Below, piece after piece: positions 16,284 to 25,308 of a DNA stretch of 64,000 nucleotides (positions are counted from its first letter, which is position 1; each line of letters opens with the position of its first letter). The position numbers and the translations under genes are program-made. Source of the DNA: CBDFHJ01 sp965247635 (GTDB lineage Bacteria > Chloroflexota > Dehalococcoidia > Lucifugimonadales > Australimonadaceae); contig CBDFHJ010000007.1 in the NCBI GenBank assembly GCA_965247635.1, positions 62,001 through 126,000 of the forward strand, read 5' to 3'. The notes under the pieces were generated by a model. That model had not been told where the DNA came from. It did not search any database and worked only from the letters and a program-made list of their open reading frames with translations.

Positions 16284-18794
16284 TCACGCTGTGGTCACGG
16301 GGTCCACGTCCACCACCCAGTTGGGAGGCAATGTGACCTTGTCCAGCAGCAGGCGCGGGTTGCTGCCGCGCAGGAGCAGGTGCCAGCGCCAGACACCCCT
16401 CAAACGGGCCGGGTAGGCCGGCGCCGGGCCGATGACGTCCACTCGGTTGATGCCCCACTCCCGGCCCAGGCGCTTGAGCGTCGCCGCCATGCGGAGGGCT
16501 TCCCGGCGGCTCGCAACCTCATCGGTATGCCCGAAGAACAGCCGTATAAGCCGGCCCAACGGCGGGTAGCGGTGCGCCCTTCGGAACGCCAGCTCCCGTT
16601 GGTAGAAGGCGTCGTACTCCTGGCCCGCCGCCGTCTGGATTGCGTAGTGGTCCGGCAGAAATGTCTGGACGATGACGCGGCCAGGCTCGGTGCCCCTCCC
16701 CGCCCGGCCCGCCACCTGGCACAGGACCTGGAAGGTCCGCTCGGCGGCCCGGTAGTCGGGCACGTGGAGGCCGATATCGGCCAGGACTGCGCCCACCAAG
16801 GTGACGGTGGGCACGTGGAGTCCTTTGGCGATCATCTGCGTGCCCACCAGCACGTCGGCATGGCCGCCCGCAAAGTGGTCCAGCAGCTCCTGATGCGCCC
16901 GGGCGGTGCTGGCGGTATCGCGGTCCCACCGGAGCACGCGAGCGTCGGGCAGCAAGCGCTCCACCTCCTCCACCACGCGCTGGGTGCCCAATCCCAGGTA
17001 GCGGATGTACGGCCCACGGCACTGTGGACACGTGGTGGGCGCCGCCCGGCGACGGTTGCAGTGATGGCAGACCAAGCCCTCGTCGCCGTGGTAGGTGTAG
17101 GGGCTGTTGCACCGCCAGCAGCGGACCACGAAGCCGCAGCGCCGGCATTGGACCACGCCCGCTGAGCCCCGGCGATTCAGGAAAAGGATGGCCTGATGTC
17201 CGCTGCCCACGCACTCCCCCAGCGCCGACTGCAGCGTGGCGCTGAACACGCCACGGTTACCGGCGCGCAGCTCTTCGCGCATATCCACTACTTCTACCTG
17301 GGCCATCCGCGACAGGGCCACGGTGGCAGGGATGCCCGGCGGCTCGATCCGTTCCGGCAGCGTCAGCAACCGGTAGCGCCCGTCGCCGGCCCGGTACGCC
17401 GACACCACATCCGGTGTGGCGCTTCCCAGGAGCACCACGGCGCCCGTCAGCTCGGCCAGGTGGGCGGCTACCTCCCGGGAGTGGTACCGAGGCGAGGCGT
17501 CTTGCTGCTTGTACGTCCACTCGTGTTCTTCGTCCATGACGATCAGCCCCAACGCTTGCTGCGGGGCGAAGACCGCGCCGCGCGAGCCGACCACTATCGG
17601 GTAGTGGCCGTCACGCACCTGCCACCACTGGTCCGCCTGCTGCGCGGGAGTCAAGCCGCTGTGAAGTACCCCCACCTGACCGGGGAACCGGGCCTCAAAC
17701 CGGGCGATCATCTGGGGCGTCATCGATAGCTCCGGCACCAGGACGATCCCACGTTTTCCCTCGGCCAGGCAGTGGGCCAGGGCCTGAAGGTAGACCTCCG
17801 TCTTGCCGCTGCCGGTCACGCCTTGGAGCAGGAAGACCCGCGGGCTAATGGCCGGACCATCGAGGGCGGCCCGGACCTCCTTCAAGGCCGCCGACTGGGC
17901 CGGCGTTGGGAGCAGTGGCGCCTCGGCCTGCGTGGGAGCGCTGACCCCGAACGCCCCTCGTGTACGACGCTCGGCCTCGATCCGAGCCAACCCATTAGCC
18001 ACCATAGCGGCGACCGCCGACGCTCCGTGATCGTGGCGGGCGGTGGCCGCCAGGTACGGTCCCGCCGAAGGGTCGGCAAGCCTGCGGGCCAACGCCGCCT
18101 GGCGGGGAGCCCTGCGCTCGTGCGCCTCCGCCCAGCGCAGCGCGATCACCGGCTCGGCAGTCAGTCGTAGGCTTTGCTGACGCCGGCCCTCTCCTCGCGG
18201 CTCGGGCTCCGACCAACCTAGCTGTACCAGGCCGGCGGTGGCGAGGACGTGAGCCGCGTTGGCAGCCCACGTCCCAAGCCGGCGGGTCAGGGCTGGCAGG
18301 CGAACCGGGCCAGGCCGTCCTTTCAGGTACGCCAGCAGCCGTCGCGCCGATGGAGAAAGCTCTTCGCTGGGCGTGACGCCGTCCACCAACCGGATGGTTG
18401 CCTGACTAGGCGTCCGGAAGCCGGGCGGTAGCATGGGCGCCACCGCCTGGAATAGCGGGGCCATGTAGTAGTCGCTTACCCAGCGGGCCAGCTCGAGCTG
18501 CGAGGGAGTGAGCAGTGGCTGGGGGTACACGATGCCGTGAATGGCTTTGGTGTAGTCCACCCGAAGCTGGTCGGTCAGGCGGACCACCACACCGTGGACA
18601 CGCCGCTGGCCGAACGGCACCTGCACTAGGTGTCCGGGCCGCACCTCCATGCCGGCTGGGATGGAGTAGGTGAACGCATCGTCTCGGTTCGTGGTGGGCA
18701 CGTTCACCACTACGTCGGCATAGGGGAGGGAGGCGGTGTCGGAAGGACCGCCGTTGCGCAACGATTGCGTCAGGCCGTGGAGCCGTTCAACCAA
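16284..18794 (-). CDS. priA: Primosomal protein N' (replication restart helicase PriA)
   Basis: 836 residues. PriA recognises stalled forks and reloads the replicative helicase. The N-terminal DNA-binding domain opens near YADVVVNVPT. The helicase core has Walker A GVTGSGKTEV, Walker B DEEH and the ASPRYHSREVA motif. The zinc-binding insert shows four CxxC pairs (CRRCG, CWRCN, CHHCN, CPQCRG), and motifs such as GTQMIAKGLHVPTVTLVG and QVAGRAGRG follow. The TTG at 18794 is only the longest possible start and lies inside a terminator-like hairpin, so the real start is probably up to about 25 codons further in. Confidence 0.95.
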   Translation of the reverse strand: MVERLHGLTQSLRNGGPSDTASLPYADVVVNVPTTNRDDAFTYSIPAGMEVRPGHLVQVPFGQRRVHGVVVRLTDQLRVDYTKAIHGIVYPQPLLTPSQLELARWVSDYYMAPLFQAVAPMLPPGFRTPSQATIRLVDGVTPSEELSPSARRLLAYLKGRPGPVRLPALTRRLGTWAANAAHVLATAGLVQLGWSEPEPRGEGRRQQSLRLTAEPVIALRWAEAHERRAPRQAALARRLADPSAGPYLAATARHDHGASAVAAMVANGLARIEAERRTRGAFGVSAPTQAEAPLLPTPAQSAALKEVRAALDGPAISPRVFLLQGVTGSGKTEVYLQALAHCLAEGKRGIVLVPELSMTPQMIARFEARFPGQVGVLHSGLTPAQQADQWWQVRDGHYPIVVGSRGAVFAPQQALGLIVMDEEHEWTYKQQDASPRYHSREVAAHLAELTGAVVLLGSATPDVVSAYRAGDGRYRLLTLPERIEPPGIPATVALSRMAQVEVVDMREELRAGNRGVFSATLQSALGECVGSGHQAILFLNRRGSAGVVQCRRCGFVVRCWRCNSPYTYHGDEGLVCHHCNRRRAAPTTCPQCRGPYIRYLGLGTQRVVEEVERLLPDARVLRWDRDTASTARAHQELLDHFAGGHADVLVGTQMIAKGLHVPTVTLVGAVLADIGLHVPDYRAAERTFQVLCQVAGRAGRGTEPGRVIVQTFLPDHYAIQTAAGQEYDAFYQRELAFRRAHRYPPLGRLIRLFFGHTDEVASRREALRMAATLKRLGREWGINRVDVIGPAPAYPARLRGVWRWHLLLRGSNPRLLLDKVTLPPNWVVDVDPVTTA

Positions 18795-18839
18795 AAGAAG
18801 GCCTCCACTGCGAGTATACCAACAGCGGAGGCCTTCTTT
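18794..18839 (-). terminator. Rho-independent terminator after rplS
   Basis: Arms of 17 bp with one mismatch (AAAGAAGGCCTCCACTG and CAGCGGAGGCCTTCTTT) around a 12-base loop. Read on the minus strand the stem ends in TTTT just after the rplS stop. It should separate rplS from priA transcription. Confidence 0.75.
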
Positions 18840-18865
18840 CTGCTAGCTAGTGTCAGCGGCCGCGC

Positions 18866-19216
18866 TCAGCTCGAAGAGCGCTGGCGCTCCTTGATGCGCG
18901 CCGCCTTCCCAGAGAGGCCTCGGAGGTGGTAGAGCTTTGCCCGGCGTACCTTGCCCCGGCGCTGTACCTCCACGCTTTCCAGGTTCGGCGAGTACAGCAG
19001 GAAGGAACGCTCAACGCCGATGCCCGAGGCGGTGCGCCGGACGGTGAAGGAACTGGACGGCCCGCCCGCCCGCTTGCGGATGACCACGCCCTGAAAGGCC
19101 TGAAGCCGTTGTCGGCTACCCTCCCGGATCCACACGTTCACCTTGACGGTATCGCCGGGCTGAAAGGCAGCCACCTTGGGGTTGGGCTCCAGGGTCACGA
19201 GCTTGTGAGCTTCCAC
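18866..19216 (-). CDS. rplS: 50S ribosomal protein L19
   Basis: 116 residues from the GTG at 19216, the usual L19 length. AAGGAAG lies seven bases upstream, which decides this start; longer in-frame extensions to 19384 look non-coding. Family motifs are FQPGDTVKVNVWIREGS, QAFQGVVIRKR and a basic C-terminus with RAKLYHLRGLSGKAARIKE. L19 sits at the 30S-50S interface. The usual neighbours trmD and rimM are not present here. Confidence 0.96.
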   Translation of the reverse strand: MEAHKLVTLEPNPKVAAFQPGDTVKVNVWIREGSRQRLQAFQGVVIRKRAGGPSSSFTVRRTASGIGVERSFLLYSPNLESVEVQRRGKVRRAKLYHLRGLSGKAARIKERQRSSS

Positions 19217-19315
19217 GGAACACTTCCTTACGAGAGTCGTTACGAGAGTGCAAGTATAGTCGACTCCCATGCGTATCGCCAGGGCGTGGCCCTGGACAGC
19301 CCACGCCAGGCCGTG

Positions 19316-19510
19316 CCCCGCACCTACTTGCGGCAGGGTTTCCCCTGCCCCACTTGCGGTGTCCCAATGGCCGATGTACAGCAAGGGTGGTTAAGCCCTC
19401 GCCGGAACGCTATCGGGCAGTGAGGGCAGACCAAATAACGGTGGGGGCACGCCGCCGGACGCAGTCCGGGGAGGGCGGGTGGGTAAAATCACCCTGAGGT
19501 GGGGTCTCTC
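19316..19510. repeat. Dispersed intergenic repeat, copy R2
   Basis: Carries all the blocks of copy R1 plus ACTTGCGGTGTCCCAAT and AGCAAGGGTGGTTAAGCCC, which are also in the copy at 26188. It fills the space between pfkA and rplS. Confidence 0.7.
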
Positions 19511-19537
19511 TACGCAGGGTTGACCCTGCATTCTGTC

Positions 19538-20503
19538 CTACGTGGTGGTGACCTCGTGCACCCGGTCGAGCTGCTCGCTCCACGGGTCGGTCCGAGGGGG
19601 CAGCTGGTCCGCCGGCAGGACGACGATGTGACTCTGCTGCCAGGCCACCAGCACGCCTGACTTTCCCTCCCATAGCGCGTCCACCGCGGCGACCCCCATA
19701 CGCGTGGCCAGGATACGGTCCAAGGCCGCGGGCGACCCACCCCGCTGGATGTACCCCAGGGTTGTGTAGCGGGCCTCGTACGGATTGTCCGCCTCGTTGA
19801 TGAGCTGGGCCAGCTCGGAGCCGCTCCACGGAGCACCTTCGGATAGCACGATAATGAAGTGGCGCTTCCCCCGGAGCTGCATGGCCGCCATCTCCTGGAA
19901 TACCCCTTGCAGGCCAACGGGGCGCTCTGGGGTGAGGATCATCTCCGCGCCGGAGGCCAGCCCCGACATGACGGCGATGTACCCCGAGTGACGCCCCATC
20001 ACCTCCACTATCATGGCCCGGTGGTGGGCACTGGCGGTGTCCCTTAGCCGGTCAATGGCCTCCATGGCGATGTCCACCGCCGTGTATGCCCCGATGGACC
20101 GGTCCGTTCCGGGTAAATCGTTATCAATGGTGCCGGGGATTGTAACCACGGGAAACCCCAGCTTGTGGACCTCTTGCGCTCCCCTCAGCGACCCATCGCC
20201 ACCCATAACCACCAGCCCGTCCACCCCCCGCTCACGAAGGAAGGCCACGCTTTGCTCCCGGGCCTCGGCTTCGAAGAACGCCTCGCACCGGCCCGCGCCG
20301 AGAATGCACCCCCCGTGCTGGAGAATTCCCGCCACGCCCCGGGAGGTTAGCTGTTCCATGCGTTGGTTCACGAGTCCATTGAATCCGTCTTCGACTCCCC
20401 ACACCACGGCGTCCCGCTCCAGCGCGGCCCGCGTCACCGCGCGAACGCACGCATTCATGCCTGGCGCATCGCCGCCACTGGCAAGCACCGCAATGGTCCG
20501 CAT
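19538..20503 (-). CDS. pfkA: ATP-dependent 6-phosphofructokinase
   Basis: 321 residues, the bacterial PfkA length. Phosphorylates fructose 6-phosphate in glycolysis. The start at 20503 is set by AAGGAG seven bases upstream and by the N-terminal MRTIAVLASGGDAPGMN. GGDGS and PGTIDND identify the ATP-using type; PPi-dependent enzymes have GGDDS and PKTIDND. Further motifs are MGRHSGYIA and GYIQRGGSP. Likely a cytoplasmic tetramer. Confidence 0.96.
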   Translation of the reverse strand: MRTIAVLASGGDAPGMNACVRAVTRAALERDAVVWGVEDGFNGLVNQRMEQLTSRGVAGILQHGGCILGAGRCEAFFEAEAREQSVAFLRERGVDGLVVMGGDGSLRGAQEVHKLGFPVVTIPGTIDNDLPGTDRSIGAYTAVDIAMEAIDRLRDTASAHHRAMIVEVMGRHSGYIAVMSGLASGAEMILTPERPVGLQGVFQEMAAMQLRGKRHFIIVLSEGAPWSGSELAQLINEADNPYEARYTTLGYIQRGGSPAALDRILATRMGVAAVDALWEGKSGVLVAWQQSHIVVLPADQLPPRTDPWSEQLDRVHEVTTT

Positions 20504-20685
20504 CGGTCGTCTCCTTGCCGCTAGAGTAGAGTGAACATTACCACCATACCCATAGCAGAAGGGAAAGGCCATACAAGGCCATACTCAGTTGCATCTTGTC
20601 GTTCTCCAGGCCATGCGACCCGCTGGGTTGGGTAAGACTACGCACGGTTGACGGCCCCTACCTGCACGCCATAAACTCTTCCATG

Positions 20686-20807
20686 GCTTCTGGTGGTTAG
20701 AGCGGAGTGGGACCACCCGTTCCCATCCCGAACACGGAAGTGAAACGCTCCAGCGCTGACGATACTGGTTGGGCAACCTGCTGGGAAAATAAGCCACCGC
20801 CAGAAGC
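20686..20807 (+). rRNA. rrf: 5S ribosomal RNA
   Basis: Contains the diagnostic block ACCACCCGTTCCCATCCCGA followed by ACACGGAAGTGAAACGC and CCAGCGCTGACGATACTGG. The terminal stem TGGCTTCTGG (20684-20693) pairs exactly with CCAGAAGCCA (20800-20809), so the ends are set to within a few bases. No 23S rRNA precedes it: pfkA, on the other strand, starts 180 bp upstream. It is therefore an orphan 5S gene. Confidence 0.93.
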
Positions 20808-20821
20808 CACTGCTCAACTTG

Positions 20822-20852
20822 AATGCCCGGAGTGCCTTTCGGGCATTTTTTA
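20822..20852 (+). terminator. Rho-independent terminator of 5S rRNA
   Basis: AATGCCCG pairs with CGGGCATT across a 10-base loop and runs into a T-rich tract (TTTTTTATT). Thirteen bases after the 5S end. Confidence 0.9.
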
Positions 20853-20935
20853 TTGGCTCTATCATTGGCCTTGGGGGGCCGGCTGAATAAGGGCCCGCGC
20901 CTGGTGGCGAACACATAAACTGCGGCCAATGAGGG

Positions 20936-20964
20936 TTTACACTGTTTCCGGGCCACCCTATAAT
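20936..20964 (+). promoter_or_regulatory. Sigma-70-type promoter for the S1-domain gene
   Basis: TTTACA (20936-20941), a 17-base spacer and a consensus TATAAT (20959-20964). It sits 77 bases before the ATG at 21042. Confidence 0.75.
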
Positions 20965-21041
20965 GGAACGTGTAGGTATTAGCGCCGTCCCAGGGGGATT
21001 TGGTCCACTTGCGAGCAGGTGTTTCCCAGGAACAGCCCAGC

Positions 21042-22151
21042 ATGGCTGAGCTATTGGAAGAAGCCTCACCACCCCGCTCGCTGCGGCGTGGTGACCTGGT
21101 GGAAGGTCAGGTCATGCGGTCTGACCAAGACGGTATTCTGGTCAGCATCGGCCACAAGTCGGAGGGAATCGTTCCCCAACGGGAGATGCGGACCCTGACG
21201 CCGCACCTCCTGGAACGATGTGAAATTGGGGCCCGCGTGTTGGTATGCGTGCTGGAGCCCATGGGCTCGGAGGGCCAGGTCATCCTCTCCCTCGATAAGG
21301 CCCAAGGCGAAGAGTCGTGGCGGCTACTTCAGGAATATGTGGAGTCGGGCAAAGGGGTGCAGGCGCGGATCGTCGGCTATAATCGCGGTGGTGCCGTGGT
21401 GGACGTGGACGGGTTGCAAGCCTTCGTCCCCCTCTCCCAATTGGTGCTCCCGCCGGAAGCGGGGACCGACCCGGAAGAGGCGCTGGCCCAACGGGTCGGA
21501 GAGGAGCTCACGCTCAAGGTGCTGGAGGTGAACCGGCGACGCAACCGGGCGGTCCTCTCGGAGCGGGCCATCGTCCGGGAGCATCGGGAGGAGCAGAAGA
21601 AACGCCTGCTCCTTGAGCTGCAGGAAGGGACGGTCTGTAAGGGTACGGTTACCGGCGTCTGTAGCTTTGGGGCCTTCGTTGACCTGGGCGGGGCCGACGG
21701 CCTGGTCCACGTTTCGGAGCTCTCATGGACGCCGGTGTCGTCGGTGGAGGAGGTGGTGAAACCGGGCCAGGAGGTAGAAGTCTACGTCTTGCGGGTGGAC
21801 CAAGAGCACCAGCGTATCGCCCTGAGCCTGCGGCGGCTCTCCCCTACACCCTGGGACGATGCTGCCGAACGGTTCTCGCTGGGACAGTTGGTGACTGGGA
21901 CGGTAACGAAGCTCATGGACTTCGGCGCCTTCACCCGGATTGAGGACAGTATCGAAGGGCTCATCCATGTCTCGGAGCTGAGCGACCGGCACATCCGGCA
22001 CCCGAGGGAGGTCGTACAGGTGGGCGAAACGCTCACCTTACGGATCGTGAGTATGGACCTCGAACGGCACCGGGTCGGTCTCAGCCTGAAGCAGGTAGAG
22101 GAGTACCACGAAGCGCAGCCAGTGGAGACGTTTAGCTCCCCGGCGGTGTAA
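21042..22151 (+). CDS. S1 RNA-binding domain protein (ribosomal protein S1-like)
   Basis: 369 residues with four S1 OB-fold repeats, starting near LRRGDLVEGQVM, GKGVQARIVGYNRGG, QEGTVCKGTVTGVCSFGAF and SLGQLVTGTVTKLMDFGAF. The last two have the canonical FGAF...VHVSELS signature. It is shorter than the six-repeat proteobacterial S1 but typical for Chloroflexota and Gram-positives. ATG 21042 is chosen over the upstream TTG at 21000. Likely binds mRNA on the 30S subunit. clpC follows after 23 bp and is probably in the same transcript. Confidence 0.92.
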   Translation: MAELLEEASPPRSLRRGDLVEGQVMRSDQDGILVSIGHKSEGIVPQREMRTLTPHLLERCEIGARVLVCVLEPMGSEGQVILSLDKAQGEESWRLLQEYVESGKGVQARIVGYNRGGAVVDVDGLQAFVPLSQLVLPPEAGTDPEEALAQRVGEELTLKVLEVNRRRNRAVLSERAIVREHREEQKKRLLLELQEGTVCKGTVTGVCSFGAFVDLGGADGLVHVSELSWTPVSSVEEVVKPGQEVEVYVLRVDQEHQRIALSLRRLSPTPWDDAAERFSLGQLVTGTVTKLMDFGAFTRIEDSIEGLIHVSELSDRHIRHPREVVQVGETLTLRIVSMDLERHRVGLSLKQVEEYHEAQPVETFSSPAV

Positions 22152-22174
22152 GATTCCACTACTGGAGTAACGTT

Positions 22175-24637
22175 ATGGCCAGCAGATTCGAAAAGTTCTC
22201 GGAACGTGCCCGCCGTGTGTTGTCTCTCGCACAGGAAGAGGCGAAGCGGTTCAACCACAACTACATCGGCACGGAGCATATCCTGCTTGGCCTCGCCCGA
22301 GAGACCGACGGCGTCGCCGCCAGAGTCCTCAATAGCCTGGGCGTGGAACTGTCCAAAATCCGTTCGGCAGTGGAGTTCATCATCGGACGGGGCGAGCGTC
22401 CCTCTCCCGGTGACATCGGTCTGACGCCGCGCGCCAAAAAGGTGATCGAGCTGGCGGTGGACGAAGCGCGCCGCCTGAACCATCACTACATCGGCACCGA
22501 GCACCTGCTGACGGGAATCATGCGGGAAGGTGAAGGCGTAGCCGCCGGTGTCCTGGAGAGCCTCGGGATCTCCCTGGACAAGGTGCGCGCGGAGACGACG
22601 CGCATCCTCAACCAGAGCGTTTCCCAAGGTCAGGGCTCCGGCCGCTCCAGCACTCGCACGCCCACGTTGGACCAGCTGGGCATCGACCTGACCACCGCGG
22701 CGCGGGAGGGCAAGCTCGACCCGGTCATTGGCCGCAACACGGAGATCCAGCGGGTGATCCAGATCCTGAGCCGGCGCACCAAGAACAACCCGGTGCTCAT
22801 CGGCCCGCCAGGCGTTGGCAAAACGGCTATCGTAGAGGCGCTGGCCCACCGCGTGGTGGCCGGCGACGTGCCCGACACGCTGACCAACAGGCGCGTGGTG
22901 ACGCTGGACATGGGCGCCCTAGTGGCCGGTACCAAGTATCGGGGCGAGTTTGAGGAGCGGCTCAAGAAGGTTATCGAAGAGATAAAGTCCGCCGGTAACT
23001 GCGTGCTCTTCATTGACGAGATGCACACCATGGTGGGCGCTGGGGCTGCCGAAGGGGCAGTCGACGCCGCCAACATCCTGAAGCCGTCCTTGGCTCGGGG
23101 TGAGCTGCAGTGCATCGGCGCCACGACGTCAGACGACTACCGCAAGTACGTGGAACGGGACCCCGCGCTGGAGCGGCGCTTCCAGCCGGTCCACGTGGAG
23201 GAACCTTCCACTGAAGAGACCGTGGAGGTCCTGCGGGGTATCAAGGAGAAGTACGAGGAGCACCACCACCTGACCATTGACGACGAGTCCCTTGAGACCG
23301 CCGCCCATTTGGCCGCGCGGTTTATCGCCGACCGGTACCTGCCCGACAAAGCCATCGACTTGATGGACGAGGCGGCCTCCCGGGTGCGGATCCGCAACAG
23401 CGGCACACCCATCTCGGTGAAGGAGGCCCAGAAGGGGCTGGAGACCGTACGGCAGGAAAAGGACGAAGCCATCGCGTCGCAGCAGTACGAGTACGCCGCC
23501 GAGTTGCGCGACCGAGAGATGAAGCTTTCGGACAAGCTGGAGGCGCTCCAGTCCGAATGGCAGGCGACCACCACCGAAGAGCACCCTACGGTGACGTCGG
23601 AGGACGTGGCCGAGGTGGTGAGTATGTGGACGGGGCTCCCGGTGACCCGCCTGGCCTTGGAGGAAACGGAACGCTTGCTCCACATGGAGGAGGAGCTTCA
23701 CAAACGGATCATCGGCCAGGAAGAGGCTATCGTAGCCATCTCCAAGGCGGTACGGCGCGCCAGGGCCGGACTGAAGGACATGCGCCGGCCCATTGGCAGC
23801 TTCCTGTTCCTGGGGCCCACCGGCGTTGGCAAGACGGAGCTGGTCCGCGCCCTTTCCCAGTTCATGTTCGGGTCGGAAGACGCCATGATCCGCCTGGACA
23901 TGTCGGAGTTCATGGAACGGCACACCGTGTCCCGGCTGGTGGGGGCGCCTCCCGGCTACGTGGGCTACGATGACGCAGGCCAGTTGACCGACGGTGTGCG
24001 CCGCCGCAGCTACTCATGTATTCTGCTGGACGAGATCGAGAAGGCCCACCCGGATGTGTTCAACATCTTGTTGCAGATCTTCGACGACGGCCACCTGACC
24101 GACGCCAAAGGCCGCAAGGTGGACTTCCGCAACACCATCGTGATAATGACCAGCAACATCGGGTCTGACCTGATCCGGCAGGACTCCACCATGGGGTTCG
24201 CTGTAAAGTCCGACGACGCGAAGGCGGCGGAGCAGTCGTACCAGCGCATGAAAGACAAGGTGATGGACGAGGTCAAGCGGTTCTTCCGTCCCGAGTTCCT
24301 GAACCGGCTTGACAGCCAGATTGTGTTCCACGCGCTGCACATGGACCACATCATTCAGATCGTGGACCTCATGCTTAACGAGGTGCGCAAGCCGATGCTG
24401 GAGAAGGGTCTGAGCTTGGAGGTAACCCAGCCGGCCAAGGAGTGGCTGGCGAAAAAGGGCTACGACGAGGAGTTCGGCGCCCGGCCGCTGCGCCGCGTCA
24501 TCCAAAACTACATCGAAGACCCGCTGGCGGAGGAGTATCTGGCAGGCAAGTACCAGCTTGGCGACACCATCACGGTGGACGTGCAGGACGACGAGCTTCG
24601 CCTCACGGGAGAAGCGGCGGTCCCCACGTCCAGCTAG
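22175..24637 (+). CDS. clpC: ATP-dependent Clp protease ATP-binding subunit ClpC
   Basis: 820 residues. AAA+ unfoldase that feeds substrates to ClpP. The duplicated Clp_N domain spans residues 1-145 (two NHNYIGTEHILLGL-like repeats). NBD1 has GPPGVGKTAIVEAL, and the short middle region carries a UVR motif (EYAAELRDREMKL), which marks ClpC rather than ClpB. NBD2 has GPTGVGKTELVRAL, followed by SEFMERHTVSRLVGAPPGYV and the C-terminal D2 small domain. No McsA/McsB/CtsR genes lie beside it, so the regulation known from Bacillus is not evident. Confidence 0.97.
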   Translation: MASRFEKFSERARRVLSLAQEEAKRFNHNYIGTEHILLGLARETDGVAARVLNSLGVELSKIRSAVEFIIGRGERPSPGDIGLTPRAKKVIELAVDEARRLNHHYIGTEHLLTGIMREGEGVAAGVLESLGISLDKVRAETTRILNQSVSQGQGSGRSSTRTPTLDQLGIDLTTAAREGKLDPVIGRNTEIQRVIQILSRRTKNNPVLIGPPGVGKTAIVEALAHRVVAGDVPDTLTNRRVVTLDMGALVAGTKYRGEFEERLKKVIEEIKSAGNCVLFIDEMHTMVGAGAAEGAVDAANILKPSLARGELQCIGATTSDDYRKYVERDPALERRFQPVHVEEPSTEETVEVLRGIKEKYEEHHHLTIDDESLETAAHLAARFIADRYLPDKAIDLMDEAASRVRIRNSGTPISVKEAQKGLETVRQEKDEAIASQQYEYAAELRDREMKLSDKLEALQSEWQATTTEEHPTVTSEDVAEVVSMWTGLPVTRLALEETERLLHMEEELHKRIIGQEEAIVAISKAVRRARAGLKDMRRPIGSFLFLGPTGVGKTELVRALSQFMFGSEDAMIRLDMSEFMERHTVSRLVGAPPGYVGYDDAGQLTDGVRRRSYSCILLDEIEKAHPDVFNILLQIFDDGHLTDAKGRKVDFRNTIVIMTSNIGSDLIRQDSTMGFAVKSDDAKAAEQSYQRMKDKVMDEVKRFFRPEFLNRLDSQIVFHALHMDHIIQIVDLMLNEVRKPMLEKGLSLEVTQPAKEWLAKKGYDEEFGARPLRRVIQNYIEDPLAEEYLAGKYQLGDTITVDVQDDELRLTGEAAVPTSS

Positions 24638-24664
24638 CGAAAGCGCACGCTGAAGCGCCAGAAA

Positions 24665-24700
24665 AGAGGGAGGCCCTACGAACGGCCTCCCTCTTTTTGT
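24665..24700 (+). terminator. Rho-independent terminator after clpC
   Basis: AGAGGGAGGCC pairs perfectly with GGCCTCCCTCT around an eight-base loop, followed by TTTTTGT. Confidence 0.93.
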
Positions 24701-24807
24701 CGGGCTGAGATTATCGGTTGCTTGCCTCGCCGTGGGCCAAGGGCAGGCTGGGAGGACCCAACCGGGAGTGAAACCAATGGACCACGCCCGCCATGCCGGC
24801 TTTTGAG

Positions 24808-25110
24808 CTACTCCTTGAGCTCAAAAATGATGGCGTGGATGTCCGTGGTACCGATGTTCTCCACTCGGTGGGTCCACGCCTCGTGGGCCATTGAACCGCC
24901 GTCGGGGAGGTCTGCTTCCATCGAGTTACCGTCGGGCAGGTGAATCCGCGCCTTCCCTCCGCTGATGAAGTAGACCAGCTCACTAGGATGAGAGTGCTCG
25001 TTATCGGACTCCCCCGCCTTCACGCGCATCTCCACGAGGCGGGCCTTGTCCGTCTCCAAAATCAGCTTGCAGTGATCCGGTGATGATTCCAATGGGTCTA
25101 TGTAGGTCAT
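24808..25110 (-). CDS. Small cupin-domain protein
   Basis: 100 residues from the ATG at 25110, which has GAGGAGG six bases upstream. It is a single beta-barrel cupin: motif 1 is visible as ESDNEHSHPSELVYFISGG and motif 2 region as DGGSMAHEAWTHRVENIG. The His residues could bind a metal. Such small cupins often act as isomerases, dioxygenases or ligand sensors, and no substrate can be named here. It stands alone and converges with clpC. Confidence 0.85.
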   Translation of the reverse strand: MTYIDPLESSPDHCKLILETDKARLVEMRVKAGESDNEHSHPSELVYFISGGKARIHLPDGNSMEADLPDGGSMAHEAWTHRVENIGTTDIHAIIFELKE

Positions 25111-25308
25111 GACGCCTCCTCTATGCGTATTGGAGCCTGGGGCCACCCCGCTTTCCCAGTCTCACAGGTTGAGGATATTGAGCGGGGCGGCGGTATTATC
25201 GGCCAACCCTCGGCCCAATACAACCGCTGCGTCGGTCTGCCTCACACGGCTGCATCCCTACCTGCCGCCTGGTAAGATAATACCCACCCCTATTCCTCAC
25301 GAGGTGCC

